DNA from: Yarrowia lipolytica
Taxonomy: Eukaryota; Ascomycota; Dipodascomycetes; Dipodascales
Length of the DNA stretch: 64,000 bases
Direction of reading: 5' to 3'
Assembly (NCBI RefSeq): GCF_001761485.1
Contig: NC_090774.1
Span: forward strand, 1,984,001 to 2,048,000
Shown one piece after another: positions 28,857 to 38,941 of this stretch; positions within the stretch are counted from its first letter, which is position 1; each line of letters starts with the position of its first letter. The position numbers were made by a program, and so were the translations under genes. The notes below the pieces were generated by a model. That model did not search any database. It was given only the letters and a program-made list of their open reading frames with translations, and had not been told where the DNA came from.

Positions 28857-30664
28857 ATGCCCAAGACCAGCCCTACTACCACTCCTCCCCCTGCGGATAC
28901 CCCCTGTGATACAGCCTCTGTTACCAAGGGCTTTGCTTCCCTGATTGTCTCCAGCGAGGGTGAGATCGTTTTTTGCTTTACCTGTCACAACACTCGCGTT
29001 GTCACAACCTCCTAACACAGCCGACCTCAAAGACAAGACGCTCGATGTCCTTAGCGACCACGACGACACCGCTGACAACAGCATCCTAGACGACCCCGAG
29101 CCCAACTCGTTCACCTCGGACTCTCTCACTGCTGCCGAGCCCGAGACCAGAGAAGATGACAAGGGAACCCCGTACTACCCCAACCAGGAACGACCGTCGC
29201 GGCCGTCGTCGTGTGTGTTTGTGGCCAGCTTGAACGCCACCCTCACCGACGACCAGCTCAACAATTCGGTCACCCGCCACTTTGCCCAGTGGGGCTCCAT
29301 TGCCTTCGTCAAGGTCCTCCGAGACCTGTGCGAGCGGCCCTACGCCTTTGTCCAGTTCAACACCGACGACGACGCCAAGAACGCCATTGCCAAGGGTCAG
29401 GGAACCTACCTCGACAACCGCTACATTCGTTGCGAGCCTGCTCGAGTCAACCGAACCCTCTTTGTTTACCAAAACCCATCCACCACGTCTCCCGTAAGTA
29501 TCCCCCCCCTCCGATGATGTCACGACGACTGAAACATCCTTACTAACCTAGCAACTCAAAAGCTATCTCGAGGAGTTTGGAGAGGTCGAAGATCTCGTCA
29601 ATACCTGTGTTCGATCCAGATCGTCCGAAACCAACCGAGGTTGGTTTGCTCGCTTTGCTTACCGATCCGATGCCATCAAGGCTTACCTCCATATCCGAAC
29701 CCAGGGTGATTTCGAGGTTGAGTGGGCCCAAAACCTCAACAATGACTTCAGCAAGACCACTGTCACCACGGTCGACCCCAAGTCCATCTTCATTGGCCAG
29801 CTGAACCCCGCCACCACCCCCGAAGACCTGCGGGCTGTGTTTGGCCGGCATGGCACCATTGTCTCCTGCCAGATCCAGTTCAAGGAGCGGGACAGGACCT
29901 CTTCCATCAAGACGCTTGCTCGGCGGCCGTCTGCATTTGCCTTTGTCTCCTACGAAGAACCCTCCTCCGCCGACGCTGCCGTTGAGAAGGAGAACCACAG
30001 CATTCTCCGGAACCACACAATCCATGTCCAGTATAAGGAGGTCCAGCACCAGAAGACCAACCCCAACCACCTGCCCACGTTGGAGTTTGCCCCCCCTCCC
30101 GTGAACATCCCGGCCCTGGGCCGGCAACAGCACCAGCCGCGGCGGCACCACTCTCTGCCTTTGTACAATGCTGGCAACCCTCCCTCTGGTCCCCGACAGC
30201 GTGGTTTTTCCATGTATGGCCAGCCGCCCAAAGGTCAGGATGTTGACAGCCATCCGTCGGACAAGCCCCAGGAGGCTGACGGGGACCCCAAGCCCAAGGT
30301 CAACATTGGCACACCCTTCTACCCCAGACAGCCGCGGGCTGTGTCCTACGGAGGAGGTGGGGGGCTGCAGAACAGCCGGTGGGCTCCTCAGGGCCAATAC
30401 CGGATGGACAAGGACAACCACTACCACCACAACCCTCACCACCACTACGGAGGCAACGGGTATCGAGGAGGCGGTGGTGGATACGGCGGTCGACGTCACT
30501 ACCGGCCCAAGGCTTACGGGCCTACTCCGGTGCCCTACTACGTGGACTACCAGGACTGGTATGCTCCCAATGGCCCTCACATGGCGGCGGGCGCAGGATA
30601 TTACGTGGACCCGCCCATGTCTCAGAAGCCCCATGTCCGAGGGGACGGTGGACACCACAACTAG
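28857..30664 (+). CDS. RIM4-like RNA-binding protein with three RRMs, three exons
   Basis: Exons 28857-28959, 29021-29493 and 29552-30664 give 562 aa. Intron 1 (61 nt) has GTGAGATCGT/CCTAACACAG and intron 2 (58 nt) GTAAGTATCC/ACTAACCTAG; both joins keep frame. RRM1 (about 97-180) has RNP2 CVFVASL and RNP1 RPYAFVQF, then NRYIRCEPARVNRTLFV. RRM2 (about 181-250) is degenerate, and RRM3 (about 268-355) has SIFIGQL and SAFAFVSY. The paired stretches VKVLRD..ERPYAFVQF and RCE.A.VNRTLF are those I associate with the fungal Rim4 family, translational regulators of meiosis that form amyloid-like assemblies in S. cerevisiae. The tail is disordered, with a His/Tyr/Gly-rich segment (HYHHNPHHHYGGNG..GGGGGYGG) suited to condensates. 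RRM content is firm; RIM4 orthology is moderate. Confidence 0.85.
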
Positions 30665-31923
30665 ACGGGTTCTGCAGTGTCCCTGCTGATTGCTAGATAG
30701 AGAGGTGTTTTGTGCTTACCGTGTAGACGTGTCATGCGGGGCAGTGTTGTTGCACATGTCCCGTGCGTCTGGGGTCTCAGAACAGGTCTTGTTTTGATCT
30801 GTTGTGGCCGATTTGTGTTTAGTGTATTTAAGTGTAAATAAAAATTGATCAAGCGAAAGCCAGATTATGTAGGGAGGTGTTGGAAGGGGTGGAGGGGTGG
30901 GGGGGGTGGGAGAGCTATTAAGGAGAGTCTGTGGGCGTGGTGTGGCCAAAGCCCCCCACCCCCCTACTGACGGCAGGTGCATGATTGCTTGTATTGTTCT
31001 TGTGAGTAGGTTGCGCAGTGGCAAAATAGGCGCCTATTGGTGTTGGCATGCGGGCTGGTGGAGCCGTCCATGTGATTGCAGCATACTGCCACAGGGTGAC
31101 CACACCCGCTGCCGGACACTCTCCCGGGAAACTCGTGGGGAATGCATGTATGGCGCGTGTTGGGTGCGTATCTTCCTTAGGAGTGTACATCAAACACCCT
31201 GTAGGCTGAAAGTTGAGCGTGTGACCATATTTTAGCGTGAAAAAATCAGAGTTTACAGATAGCGGTAAATTCTATTAAAAAAAATTACGGCGCAAATCTT
31301 TTGGTCTTTTGGGCGACGGCGAGAGAAAAATAGGCTTGGTGAAAAGGCGCTACTGTGCTACTCTCAAGCTATCGGCGGTTGTGGACTTCTGCAGTGTGGG
31401 CGTTGGAGCGTTGGAGAGCGCCCAAAAAGGGCTGTGCACGTGACAGTCCAGGGGCTATCTGTCGGTCTATCGAGTCCCATGTCTGCTATCCGAGTTGGGC
31501 TCTTGTTTTTTTGTGGGGTCTTTGTCGCCGCAACACCTGAAGTATATTGACGGTGGGTTATCTATTGGACCTGGGTTTTTTTTTTTGCCGGGAAATTAAG
31601 CTTTTGATTGACCTGCTAAGCAACAAAAGGTTTGCGGGATGAATCAGGGAAAAAAAAGGGCTTTTGCACACCTCTTTTAGACGTCAGTAGGTCTCAGCCA
31701 GGTACTAGTAGCGACCTTGTGGGTGTTGATTTGAGGCGCCTTCCCCCGATCTCCGCAGCTATTCAAGAAACGGCCCGCGAGCTCGTAAATCCGACAGATA
31801 AACAAACCCCCCTGCCTGCTGTTGCTGTCTCGCATATCTGACGCTGACGCCATTACTCTGCTGTCTGCACCAGAGATCCGACGTCAACTTCCCAAGCACT
31901 CGATTGCCTGATATTTGCGCTGA
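30665..31923. other. Intergenic region between the RIM4-like gene and CKI1
   Basis: A G-rich stretch at 30870-30912 has several G runs on the plus strand and might fold as a G-quadruplex. Otherwise ordinary promoter sequence with poly-A and poly-T runs near 31270 and 31570. No coding frame supported. Confidence 0.5.
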
Positions 31924-33624
31924 ATGGCCCCTCAACCCGACCAAAGCTCCATGTTTGTCACCTCTCCACAGACCCAGCCGGACGACAGTCCGCTGATGAC
32001 GCCGCTGGCGGTCCCCCAGCACGCGGGACTCAGCCAGGCGATTTCCAAGCTCAGTCTCAACACCAAGGCCCCCGGCACCGTCGAGAAGCCCGTGCGACCT
32101 CCGCTGGCGACGCGGGTGTCGGGTCCACACATTAAGCTGCGACGGTTTTCGGGCACCAAGAGCGAGCACTCGTCTGCCGGCGAGGAGGATCTACCCCCGC
32201 CAAACGTGAATTTTTTCCTCGATAACCGACTCCCCACGGAGTACTTCAAGCAGGATATCCTCATGTTGATCCATACCCTCAAGATTCCCAAGTGGAAGTA
32301 CGTGGAGAGCACCATGGCCGCCGACATGGTGGTCACCCGACTGTCTGGTGCGCTCACCAACGCCGTCTACCACGTTGCTCCCCCGACATACCTCAAGGAG
32401 CGGCTGCGAGAAGCCAACGAAGGCTTTGTGGCCAAACACAGGCTGCCGCTGCCTCTGCTGCTACGAGTGTACGGCCCCCAGGTTGAGCATCTCATCGACC
32501 GGGACTCGGAGCTGCGAATTCTGCAGCGTCTGGGACGAAAGAACATTGGACCCAAGATGATGGGCACCTTTACCAACGGCCGGTTCGAGCAGTTCTTCCA
32601 CGCAAAGACCCTGTCCAAGGAAGATCTCAGAGACCCAGACACTTCTGTGCAGATTGCCAAGCGAATGCGAGAGCTGCACGACCACGTGCGACTGCTTCCT
32701 GAAGAGCGAATGTCTGGCCCCGGAGTGTGGGTCAACTTTGAAAAGTGGGGCGTGCGAGCCAAGGAGGTGCTTGAGATTCTCGATAACCGGGCCAAGACCA
32801 ACCCTGCCGCCGAATGGACTTGCCAGACCGTTGTGCAGAGCTCCTGGGACGAATTCCTGACCATGGTTGCCAAGTACCGAAGCTGGCTGGAGCACAAGCA
32901 TGGAGGCGCCGAGTCCATCAACAAGAAGCTCGTCTTTGCCCACAACGATACACAGTACGGCAATCTGCTGCGTCTGGAGCCCCCGCCAGGCTCTCCTCTG
33001 CTGCAACCTCAGCTGGAGCACAGACAGCTCATTGTCATTGACTTTGAGTACGCATCCCCCAACGCCCGAGGCTTTGATATCTGTAACCACTTTTGCGAGT
33101 GGATGTCCGACTACCACGATGCTCAGCATCCCGAAACCATTCATGAGAAGGCCTATCCTACCGTCAAGGAGCAGCTCAACCTTCTCAACGGCTACGTGGA
33201 GCATGGTCTGGAGTCCTTTGATGACGAGGACCAGATCCAGGTCGAGGTGGACGGACTCATGGAAGAGGTGCGTGACTGGCGACCCGCCGTGCACCTCTAC
33301 TGGCTCGTGTGGGGTATTGTGCAGGCTGTGATTGACCAGGAGGAAGACGATGAGATCCGAGAGGAGCTGAACATGGAAACTGGCCAGTACACGTTTGAGA
33401 CCGAGGAGGAGAAGCAGCAATTGTCCGCGTCTTCCGGCTCTTCTGCCAATCTCAAACCGTCCGTGAGTCACTCATCTGCTTCGGAAGTGGAAGAGGAGGA
33501 AGACCCCTTTGACTACCTCAGCTACGCGTCCCAGAAGGCCCAACTCTTCTGGAGCGACATGATCAGATTCGGGCTCTTGGACGAGAAAGACTACAAGGGA
33601 GTCACCCGGTTTATTAATGCGTAG
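31924..33624 (+). CDS. CKI1: Choline kinase
   Basis: A 566-aa choline/ethanolamine kinase that phosphorylates choline with ATP as the first step of the CDP-choline (Kennedy) route to phosphatidylcholine. The Brenner-type catalytic motif is VFAHNDTQYGNLL (H340, D342) and the choline kinase motif is LIVIDFEYASPNARGFDICNHFCEW (metal-binding D373). The ATP-loop region is RLSGALTNAVYHV. The first 90 residues are Ser/Thr/Pro-rich and likely regulatory; RRFSG near residue 80 resembles a PKA site, as in yeast Cki1. The C-terminus ends in the conserved helix FGLLDEKDYKGVTRF. An acidic insert (SEVEEEEDPFDY) precedes it. Ethanolamine kinase activity is also possible. Confidence 0.92.
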   Translation: MAPQPDQSSMFVTSPQTQPDDSPLMTPLAVPQHAGLSQAISKLSLNTKAPGTVEKPVRPPLATRVSGPHIKLRRFSGTKSEHSSAGEEDLPPPNVNFFLDNRLPTEYFKQDILMLIHTLKIPKWKYVESTMAADMVVTRLSGALTNAVYHVAPPTYLKERLREANEGFVAKHRLPLPLLLRVYGPQVEHLIDRDSELRILQRLGRKNIGPKMMGTFTNGRFEQFFHAKTLSKEDLRDPDTSVQIAKRMRELHDHVRLLPEERMSGPGVWVNFEKWGVRAKEVLEILDNRAKTNPAAEWTCQTVVQSSWDEFLTMVAKYRSWLEHKHGGAESINKKLVFAHNDTQYGNLLRLEPPPGSPLLQPQLEHRQLIVIDFEYASPNARGFDICNHFCEWMSDYHDAQHPETIHEKAYPTVKEQLNLLNGYVEHGLESFDDEDQIQVEVDGLMEEVRDWRPAVHLYWLVWGIVQAVIDQEEDDEIREELNMETGQYTFETEEEKQQLSASSGSSANLKPSVSHSSASEVEEEEDPFDYLSYASQKAQLFWSDMIRFGLLDEKDYKGVTRFINA

Positions 33625-33833
33625 ATACTGGACGCAACCAAACACGGGGTGTCACAAAATGAAAAATAACGCTAATGTAGATAATCAATGTATATTAAGG
33701 ATGGCTTCTCTAGATGTACGCTCTACGCTCCGCGCCTGTATGTCCTCCACTCGCATTTACGTACACTCGAACCAAATCAGTAGACCTTTATTCATTATCA
33801 GTCGTTCACTTGCGTCATTCAATTATATATAAG

Positions 33834-35177
33834 TTACATAAGGAGCATCTTTCGAGGATCCTCAATGAGCTCCTTGATAGTTCGGAGGAAAACGACAGCC
33901 TCACGACCATCGAGAACTCGGTGATCGTAGGTCAATGCAAGGTACATCATTGGTCGAGAAACAACCTGGCCGTCAACAACGACAGCTCGGTCCTTGACAC
34001 CATGCAGACCGAGAACGGCAGTCTGGGGCATGTTAATGATGGGGGTACCGAAGAGAGAGCCAAAAACACCACCGTTGGAGATGGTGAAGGTTCCGCCGGC
34101 CATATCCTCAAGAGTGATCTTGTTGTCTCGGGCCTTGACACCGAGGTCGTGAATGGCCTTCTCAATGCCCATGACGTCGAGCTGGTCAACGTTTCGGACA
34201 ACGGGGGTCACCAGACCCTTGGGGGTGGCGACGGCGACAGAAATGTCAACGTAGTCTCGGTAGACAATGGTGTCACCACCGTTGGGGCCCTCAATGGCAG
34301 CGTTGACGGCAGGAACGTCTCGCATGGCCAGAGCGGCGGCCTTGGAGAAGGCACCCATGAAACCAAGCTTGGTGCCGGTCTTCTTGAGCATCTCATCCTT
34401 GTAGAGCTTTCGCATCTCCATCAGAGAGGACATGTCGACCTCGTTGAAGGTGGTCAGAGAAGCGGCGGTGTTCTGGGACTCCTTGAGTCGCTCAGCAATT
34501 CGAAGTCGCATTCGGTTCATCTTGACTCGCTCCTCCTTTCGGAAGCCGCCGAGACCCTCGGTGGCATCGGTCTTCTTCTCCTCCTTGGGAGCGGGCTTCT
34601 TCTCCTCCTTCTTGGGAGCAGGGGCAGACTCCTCCTTCTTGGGGGCCTCCTCCTTCTTAGGGGCAGGGGCAGACTCCTCCTTGGGAGCAGGCTCCTCCTT
34701 CTCCTCCGTCTTCTCCTCCTTCTTCTCCTTGGGAGGCTTGGAGCCACCGCTGCTGGAGCCCTCGCCTCGCTCAATCTTGAGAAGAGGCTGGCCGACAGTG
34801 ACGGTGTCGTCGGGCTTGACCAGGAACTCGGTGATGGTTCCGGCGAAGGGAGCGTTGACGGCAACATCAATCTTATCGGTCTCGATGGTGGCGATCTCCT
34901 CATCGGCCTCGACAAAGTCTCCAATGTCCTTCTCAAAGGCGGTCAGAGTACCCTCAGTCAGAGACTCGGCCATGGGAGGCACCTCAACAACGTCGGCGTA
35001 TCCTCGGGACAGCAGAACAGGCTTGAAGGTCATGACGGTGGGTCGAGTGACCTGAGCGGTCATGGAGGGAGCCTTGAGCGTTTGTCTTAGCATGGATGTG
35101 GAGGCGGCGGAAGACAGCATTCTTCGCGACGAGGCGGAGGCCATTCGCATGGATTGGGATCTGATTGTTCTAAGCAT
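33834..35177 (-). CDS. KGD2: 2-oxoglutarate dehydrogenase E2 (dihydrolipoyl succinyltransferase)
   Basis: A 447-aa mitochondrial E2 subunit of the 2-oxoglutarate dehydrogenase complex (TCA cycle). Residues 1-60 are a Ser/Arg/Met-rich presequence with likely cleavage near [10 protein letters not shown]. The lipoyl domain is at about 63-140, with lipoylated K102 in [11 protein letters not shown] flexible Lys/Glu/Pro/Ala linker (about 140-210) repeats KKEE and APAPK. The catalytic domain has [12 protein letters not shown] (H419, D423), the CAT-like active site. There is no peripheral subunit-binding domain, as usual for this E2. The start codon directly follows the acceptor ACTAACCCCAG, so an untranslated first exon is spliced on (separate entry). 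Confidence 0.95.
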   Translation of the reverse strand: MLRTIRSQSMRMASASSRRMLSSAASTSMLRQTLKAPSMTAQVTRPTVMTFKPVLLSRGYADVVEVPPMAESLTEGTLTAFEKDIGDFVEADEEIATIETDKIDVAVNAPFAGTITEFLVKPDDTVTVGQPLLKIERGEGSSSGGSKPPKEKKEEKTEEKEEPAPKEESAPAPKKEEAPKKEESAPAPKKEEKKPAPKEEKKTDATEGLGGFRKEERVKMNRMRLRIAERLKESQNTAASLTTFNEVDMSSLMEMRKLYKDEMLKKTGTKLGFMGAFSKAAALAMRDVPAVNAAIEGPNGGDTIVYRDYVDISVAVATPKGLVTPVVRNVDQLDVMGIEKAIHDLGVKARDNKITLEDMAGGTFTISNGGVFGSLFGTPIINMPQTAVLGLHGVKDRAVVVDGQVVSRPMMYLALTYDHRVLDGREAVVFLRTIKELIEDPRKMLLM

Positions 35178-35640
35178 CTGGGGTTAGTCATGGGGTGAGT
35201 AGAAAGGTGATGGAAAAGTCGTTGTCACAGAGTGCCATGGTGCTTGTGTTCATGTTCGTATTTGTGTCACAACACTGTGCGGGTTGTGTGTCTGTGTAAT
35301 GTGTTGTCATTTAAAGGTGCTGTGATTCGCAGCTTCTTTGCCACTGTTTTGTATCGGACACAGCAAACAGAACATGTTGAGGGCCCAAGAGACTTGCAAT
35401 GACACAATAACATTGGTTATGTGCCATTGAAACCACCTGTGATGCCTCACCAGCCCTGGCTCTTCCCTGAGAGCATTGCCCGGAGCTATCGCATGAGGGA
35501 CTCAAGAGAGAAACGGGCTCCGACAGAGCACGGGAGAAAGCGTGCGACCAGCACTCTATGGGGCCGGCAATTGCGGCTTGTCGTTCCCAGTCCTCCAATT
35601 GGCGTCCGGAGCCCCACCAGCATCCAACGTGTTCACTCAC
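35178..35640 (-). other. Intron in the KGD2 5' leader
   Basis: On the minus strand, donor CCAAG/GTGAGTGAAC (first intron base 35640) and acceptor ACTAACCCCAG (last base 35178) define a 463-nt intron whose 3' end touches the KGD2 ATG. No ATG lies in the roughly 90 bases before the donor, so exon 1 is probably untranslated. Both sites match every other intron in the window. ATTGG/CCAAT elements occur near 35595-35602 and 35764-35768 and could be HAP sites, expected for a TCA-cycle gene. Confidence 0.65.
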
Positions 35641-35641
35641 C

Positions 35642-37528
35642 TTGGGTCAAGAAAATTTACAGTCGTGGAGGTAGGAGCGCTGCAGTTATAAGCAAGCGAT
35701 GGAAAAGCTACTTGGTTGGTCTTTGTTCTGGGGTGGGAGGGTAAGGGGATTTATTGCGCAGTAATTGGCCAAAACCTAAATAGAAACTCCGGCACGCATT
35801 CCGGAAGAATTCGGGCGCCTTTTACTATGCGGCAATTTACAGCGAGGAGAAAGACAGACAGAAGAAAACAGAGGAGCGACAGAGAGCGGCGAGCAAAACT
35901 GTTAGCCACCACGGTCTGAGAGAGACAAGGGGGGAAGAAAAAAAACTAATCTGGGGGAAAGGGCACGTGTTGCGAGTCATTTGTTTGAGTCATCCGGAAG
36001 ATCGTGAGTCATGCCAGGGTGGGTGGGTTATCAAGATGGAGAGATGTGCCCATAGTGGCGCTGTGGATCTTGACATTACACGGCTACTACTGCTGTACAG
36101 CACCAGCTATAAGAGTGTGGGGAGGTTCAGCCGTCCACAGCACAACAGACAGGCCAAGAGATGCCATTCCCCCCTGCAATGCGCACATACGTACTCAACA
36201 AATGCACGGAAAGAAACCGGGTGGGTGGTGATGTACGTACAGTACCAGGAGCGATCGGGACAATAGTCGATTTTTGCAGGCATATACATGTGCGCGGAGC
36301 TACAAGTATGGTCCACCATCTGCCTGTATGAAACATCACCGCTATGCAGATCAATCACATCCTACTAAGGGTTGTATTGGTTGATATGATTGATACGTTG
36401 GTGGCTATGATTTTGCGGGTTCGATTTCAGATGGAAAATGCACTAGTTGGAAAAGTACTACTTGTACTCGCGAAAACCGGACCAACAAGCCGCTACCTGT
36501 ATCGTCAAGAGGTGCACGCCATTGGGTTTGACAGTTGCTAGTGCCAACCTTGGCCGTTCCGACTTGATCCGGTCTCCAGCTGTGAGATATATAGTCCTTG
36601 AGACCACAGCAACGTCTTGCTTTGATGTTTCCCGGTCCCTTTGCCTTTCTCTCTCGCTCTCTCTCTCTTCCGGATACCGTTTGATTATCTCCGATCCATC
36701 TCTCCAGGTCCAGATTCCAGAATGAATGCAAAGTTATAACCTAAACGGAGGAGCTTTTGTCCTGTCTACAGCAGCACGAACACCGTTGAACTTGGCGTTG
36801 GGCGAGGCTGGGGGGGGATGTTTGAGGCGATATTCCGCAAGTTTGGGGACCTGCAGATGTGCCTGACGTCTAGCTCAACCCGTATCTACCCAGCAATACC
36901 CTCCTTGCTCTCTCTGAGACATGCTAGATTGCAACTCAATTGGTCATCTACAAATAGTCCGTACTGCAGCAGCTGATGCGTGTTACGGAGAAAGCTTTCC
37001 CAATTTAACCGCAAATGCATGGGGCATGGGGGTCGACTGGGAGGACTGTTGTTGCTGTTGTGGTGTGGGTGGAGAGACTCTGAGGAGCGGGTTTTGCTTG
37101 TAGCCACGAGTTTAGTCAGCTGGCAAAAAATGGGGCTTCTAGCTCTACTATGGGTCGACTTAGAACAATCTTCTGCTGCTTCGTACAAGCTCAAGAAACC
37201 ACTGTATCAATATGTAACGATATGAATGGACCTAAAATGAGACATGGACGGACCGGTTTTTGCTGAAGATACCGTCCCGCGGTAGCTAAATGGTAGTTTA
37301 CTTGATTCCGAGAGATTCTGGTACCCTCTCCAGTTTTATCAGATTTAATTTGATTTTGTCCGAATTGATCGGATTTTTCCCCAATAATCAAAAAATAAAC
37401 TTATTAAAAAATAAAAATTAAAAATTAAAAAACTAATTAAAAAAAATACAAAGTTTGTCACTCTACCAGCTACCTGACTAAGCTATAATAGCTTGCACCA
37501 CCACTCCAAGTACCTCCGCGCTACACCC
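35642..37528. other. Intergenic region between KGD2 and USB1
   Basis: KGD2 promoter side followed by about 1.5 kb without a coding-like frame. A CT-rich tract is at 36640-36672. A very A-rich, G-free stretch (37383-37451, repeated AAAAATTAAA) has the look of a nucleosome-free or origin-like segment. tRNA-like A-box sequences near 37280 (plus) and 37460-37490 (minus) lack a B box. No gene called. Confidence 0.5.
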
Positions 37529-38272
37529 ATGAAAGTGGACAAGCCAGGACCGAGGAAAAAACCGCTGCCACCACTCCCGTCTTCTTTCTACGACCTGTAC
37601 ACCTCCAAGCCCGCGTCACAGCTCGACGCCAGCTGCGAAACCGATAAGAATGGAAAAGTAAGAGCCCTTCCTCACATTGAGGGCCAGTGGCCTACACATG
37701 TGTACCTGGAATGGAAGCCGGACGTGGCCTGGAGACGTCTCGAGATGCTCAATGGGGCTATTGCCAAGGTGCTAGAGACCTACCAAGTGGTCTACCACAG
37801 CCTGGCCAAGTCTGACGTTGGAGTACGACTACCTCTGCATGTATCTCTTTCCGACACTCTGATGCCCACCACCGAAAGCAAACAGCAAGTGACGGACAGC
37901 ATTTGCGAGGCTGTTACGGGGTGGAAGGGCCCCATCAAGATCAATGTGTCCAAGACAAAGTTACAGGTGGTGTTGAACCGGCAGAAAACACGTGCGTTTG
38001 TGGTCCTAGCTCTGACCGACAATGAGCCCATAGTGCGTCTGATCGCGGCCGTCAATGCAGCCGTGGAGCCTCACGGGCTGCCAGCGTTGGCTGCGCATCC
38101 TCACGTGTCCATAGGATGGTTTCTTCCGAGAGCAGACCCCGATCCCGTTTCAGACGCGATAGTCACGAGTCCGGAGACAGACAGACATTTGACTGCCCTT
38201 TTCGGTAAAGTGACTTTCGACTGTGTGAAAATCAAGTGTGGAAGGTTAGTACAGTCCGTGCGCTGTATATAG
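37529..38272 (+). CDS. USB1: U6 snRNA phosphodiesterase
   Basis: A 247-aa protein of the 2H phosphoesterase superfamily that trims and seals the 3' oligo(U) end of U6 snRNA in the nucleus. Two catalytic HxS motifs are visible: LPLHVSLS (H104, S106) and AHPHVSIGW (H192, S194), about 88 residues apart. GQWPTHVYLEWKP is the conserved first strand and VVLNRQKTRAFVVLAL the central one. ATG 37529 is the first Met of the frame; the frame is open upstream to 37493 without another ATG. The protein ends KIKCGRLVQSVRCI, where the family usually has CG(N/K) and a last hydrophobic strand. A GTTAGT at 38245 could be a weak donor to an alternative 3' end, but no CTAAC acceptor follows nearby. Confidence 0.85.
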   Translation: MKVDKPGPRKKPLPPLPSSFYDLYTSKPASQLDASCETDKNGKVRALPHIEGQWPTHVYLEWKPDVAWRRLEMLNGAIAKVLETYQVVYHSLAKSDVGVRLPLHVSLSDTLMPTTESKQQVTDSICEAVTGWKGPIKINVSKTKLQVVLNRQKTRAFVVLALTDNEPIVRLIAAVNAAVEPHGLPALAAHPHVSIGWFLPRADPDPVSDAIVTSPETDRHLTALFGKVTFDCVKIKCGRLVQSVRCI

Positions 38273-38941
38273 AAGGATGGAGCCTATGCATCTTGCTACA
38301 CCCCACGCCGGATCGAAGATAGTTGCGCCAATCCACACATGGTGGTTTGTACAGTTTGAGTGATAATCCTACAGTGGTGATGTAGCATCATCTGAGGTAG
38401 TGTCGGTACGGTACGGTACGGTACGGTACGGTACGGCGGTTCGAGTACGAGTAGCAACCGCCAACCAACGAGACCCGCTACTGGAGGAGTCTTTGTTCAA
38501 CTACCTGCGACGAGACCCCAAACACACGTCATATAGTCAATCAACGCCCTGCTTTCACGTTTGTTCTCCGCTGTACACGTCAAGCTACAACCCACGCGAA
38601 ATAACCTCCGAATACACCATTATCAAGATTCGGGGCCTACAGCCCATACAGCACCGAGGGGTTTTTAGGGGGTAAATAAGGTTTTTCACTCCCTTTAAGC
38701 TCGCACGACGTGTTGTGTCTATACCCAAACGGGTAATACCCATACGAACCGCCCATCGCACCTCACCTCCAGACAGTATATGTACAATGGGGGATCCCAC
38801 AGCGAGATTGTACAGCTCTAGAACCACAGACAGTCAAATCCTTGCGGGCAGGGGTCCTCCATCTACAGAAATTCGCATCACTTCACACACAGTCAATCTC
38901 CAGATCACCTCCATCACCTTGATACACATTCACACTCCACA
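38273..38941. other. Intergenic region upstream of the SWI5/ACE2-like gene
   Basis: USB1 3' region and promoter of the zinc-finger gene, with a pentanucleotide microsatellite (38404-38436). No gene supported. The last 100 bases are rich in ACAC and CATCAC, a common leader composition here. Confidence 0.5.
38404..38436 (+). repeat. Pentanucleotide microsatellite (CGGTA)6
   Basis: Six perfect CGGTA units plus CGG, about 130 bp after the USB1 stop. Likely length-polymorphic between strains. Confidence 0.9.

Noticed and set aside
33714-35090. 458-codon plus-strand frame opposite KGD2
   Set aside because: Antisense shadow of KGD2; the Leu/Gly run mirrors the Lys/Glu/Pro linker.
37262-37497. tRNA-like pieces (GTAGCTAAATGGTAG on plus; TAGCTTAGTCAGGTAGC... 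then T8 on minus)
   Set aside because: They have A-box resemblance but no B box and no full cloverleaf; at most tRNA relics.
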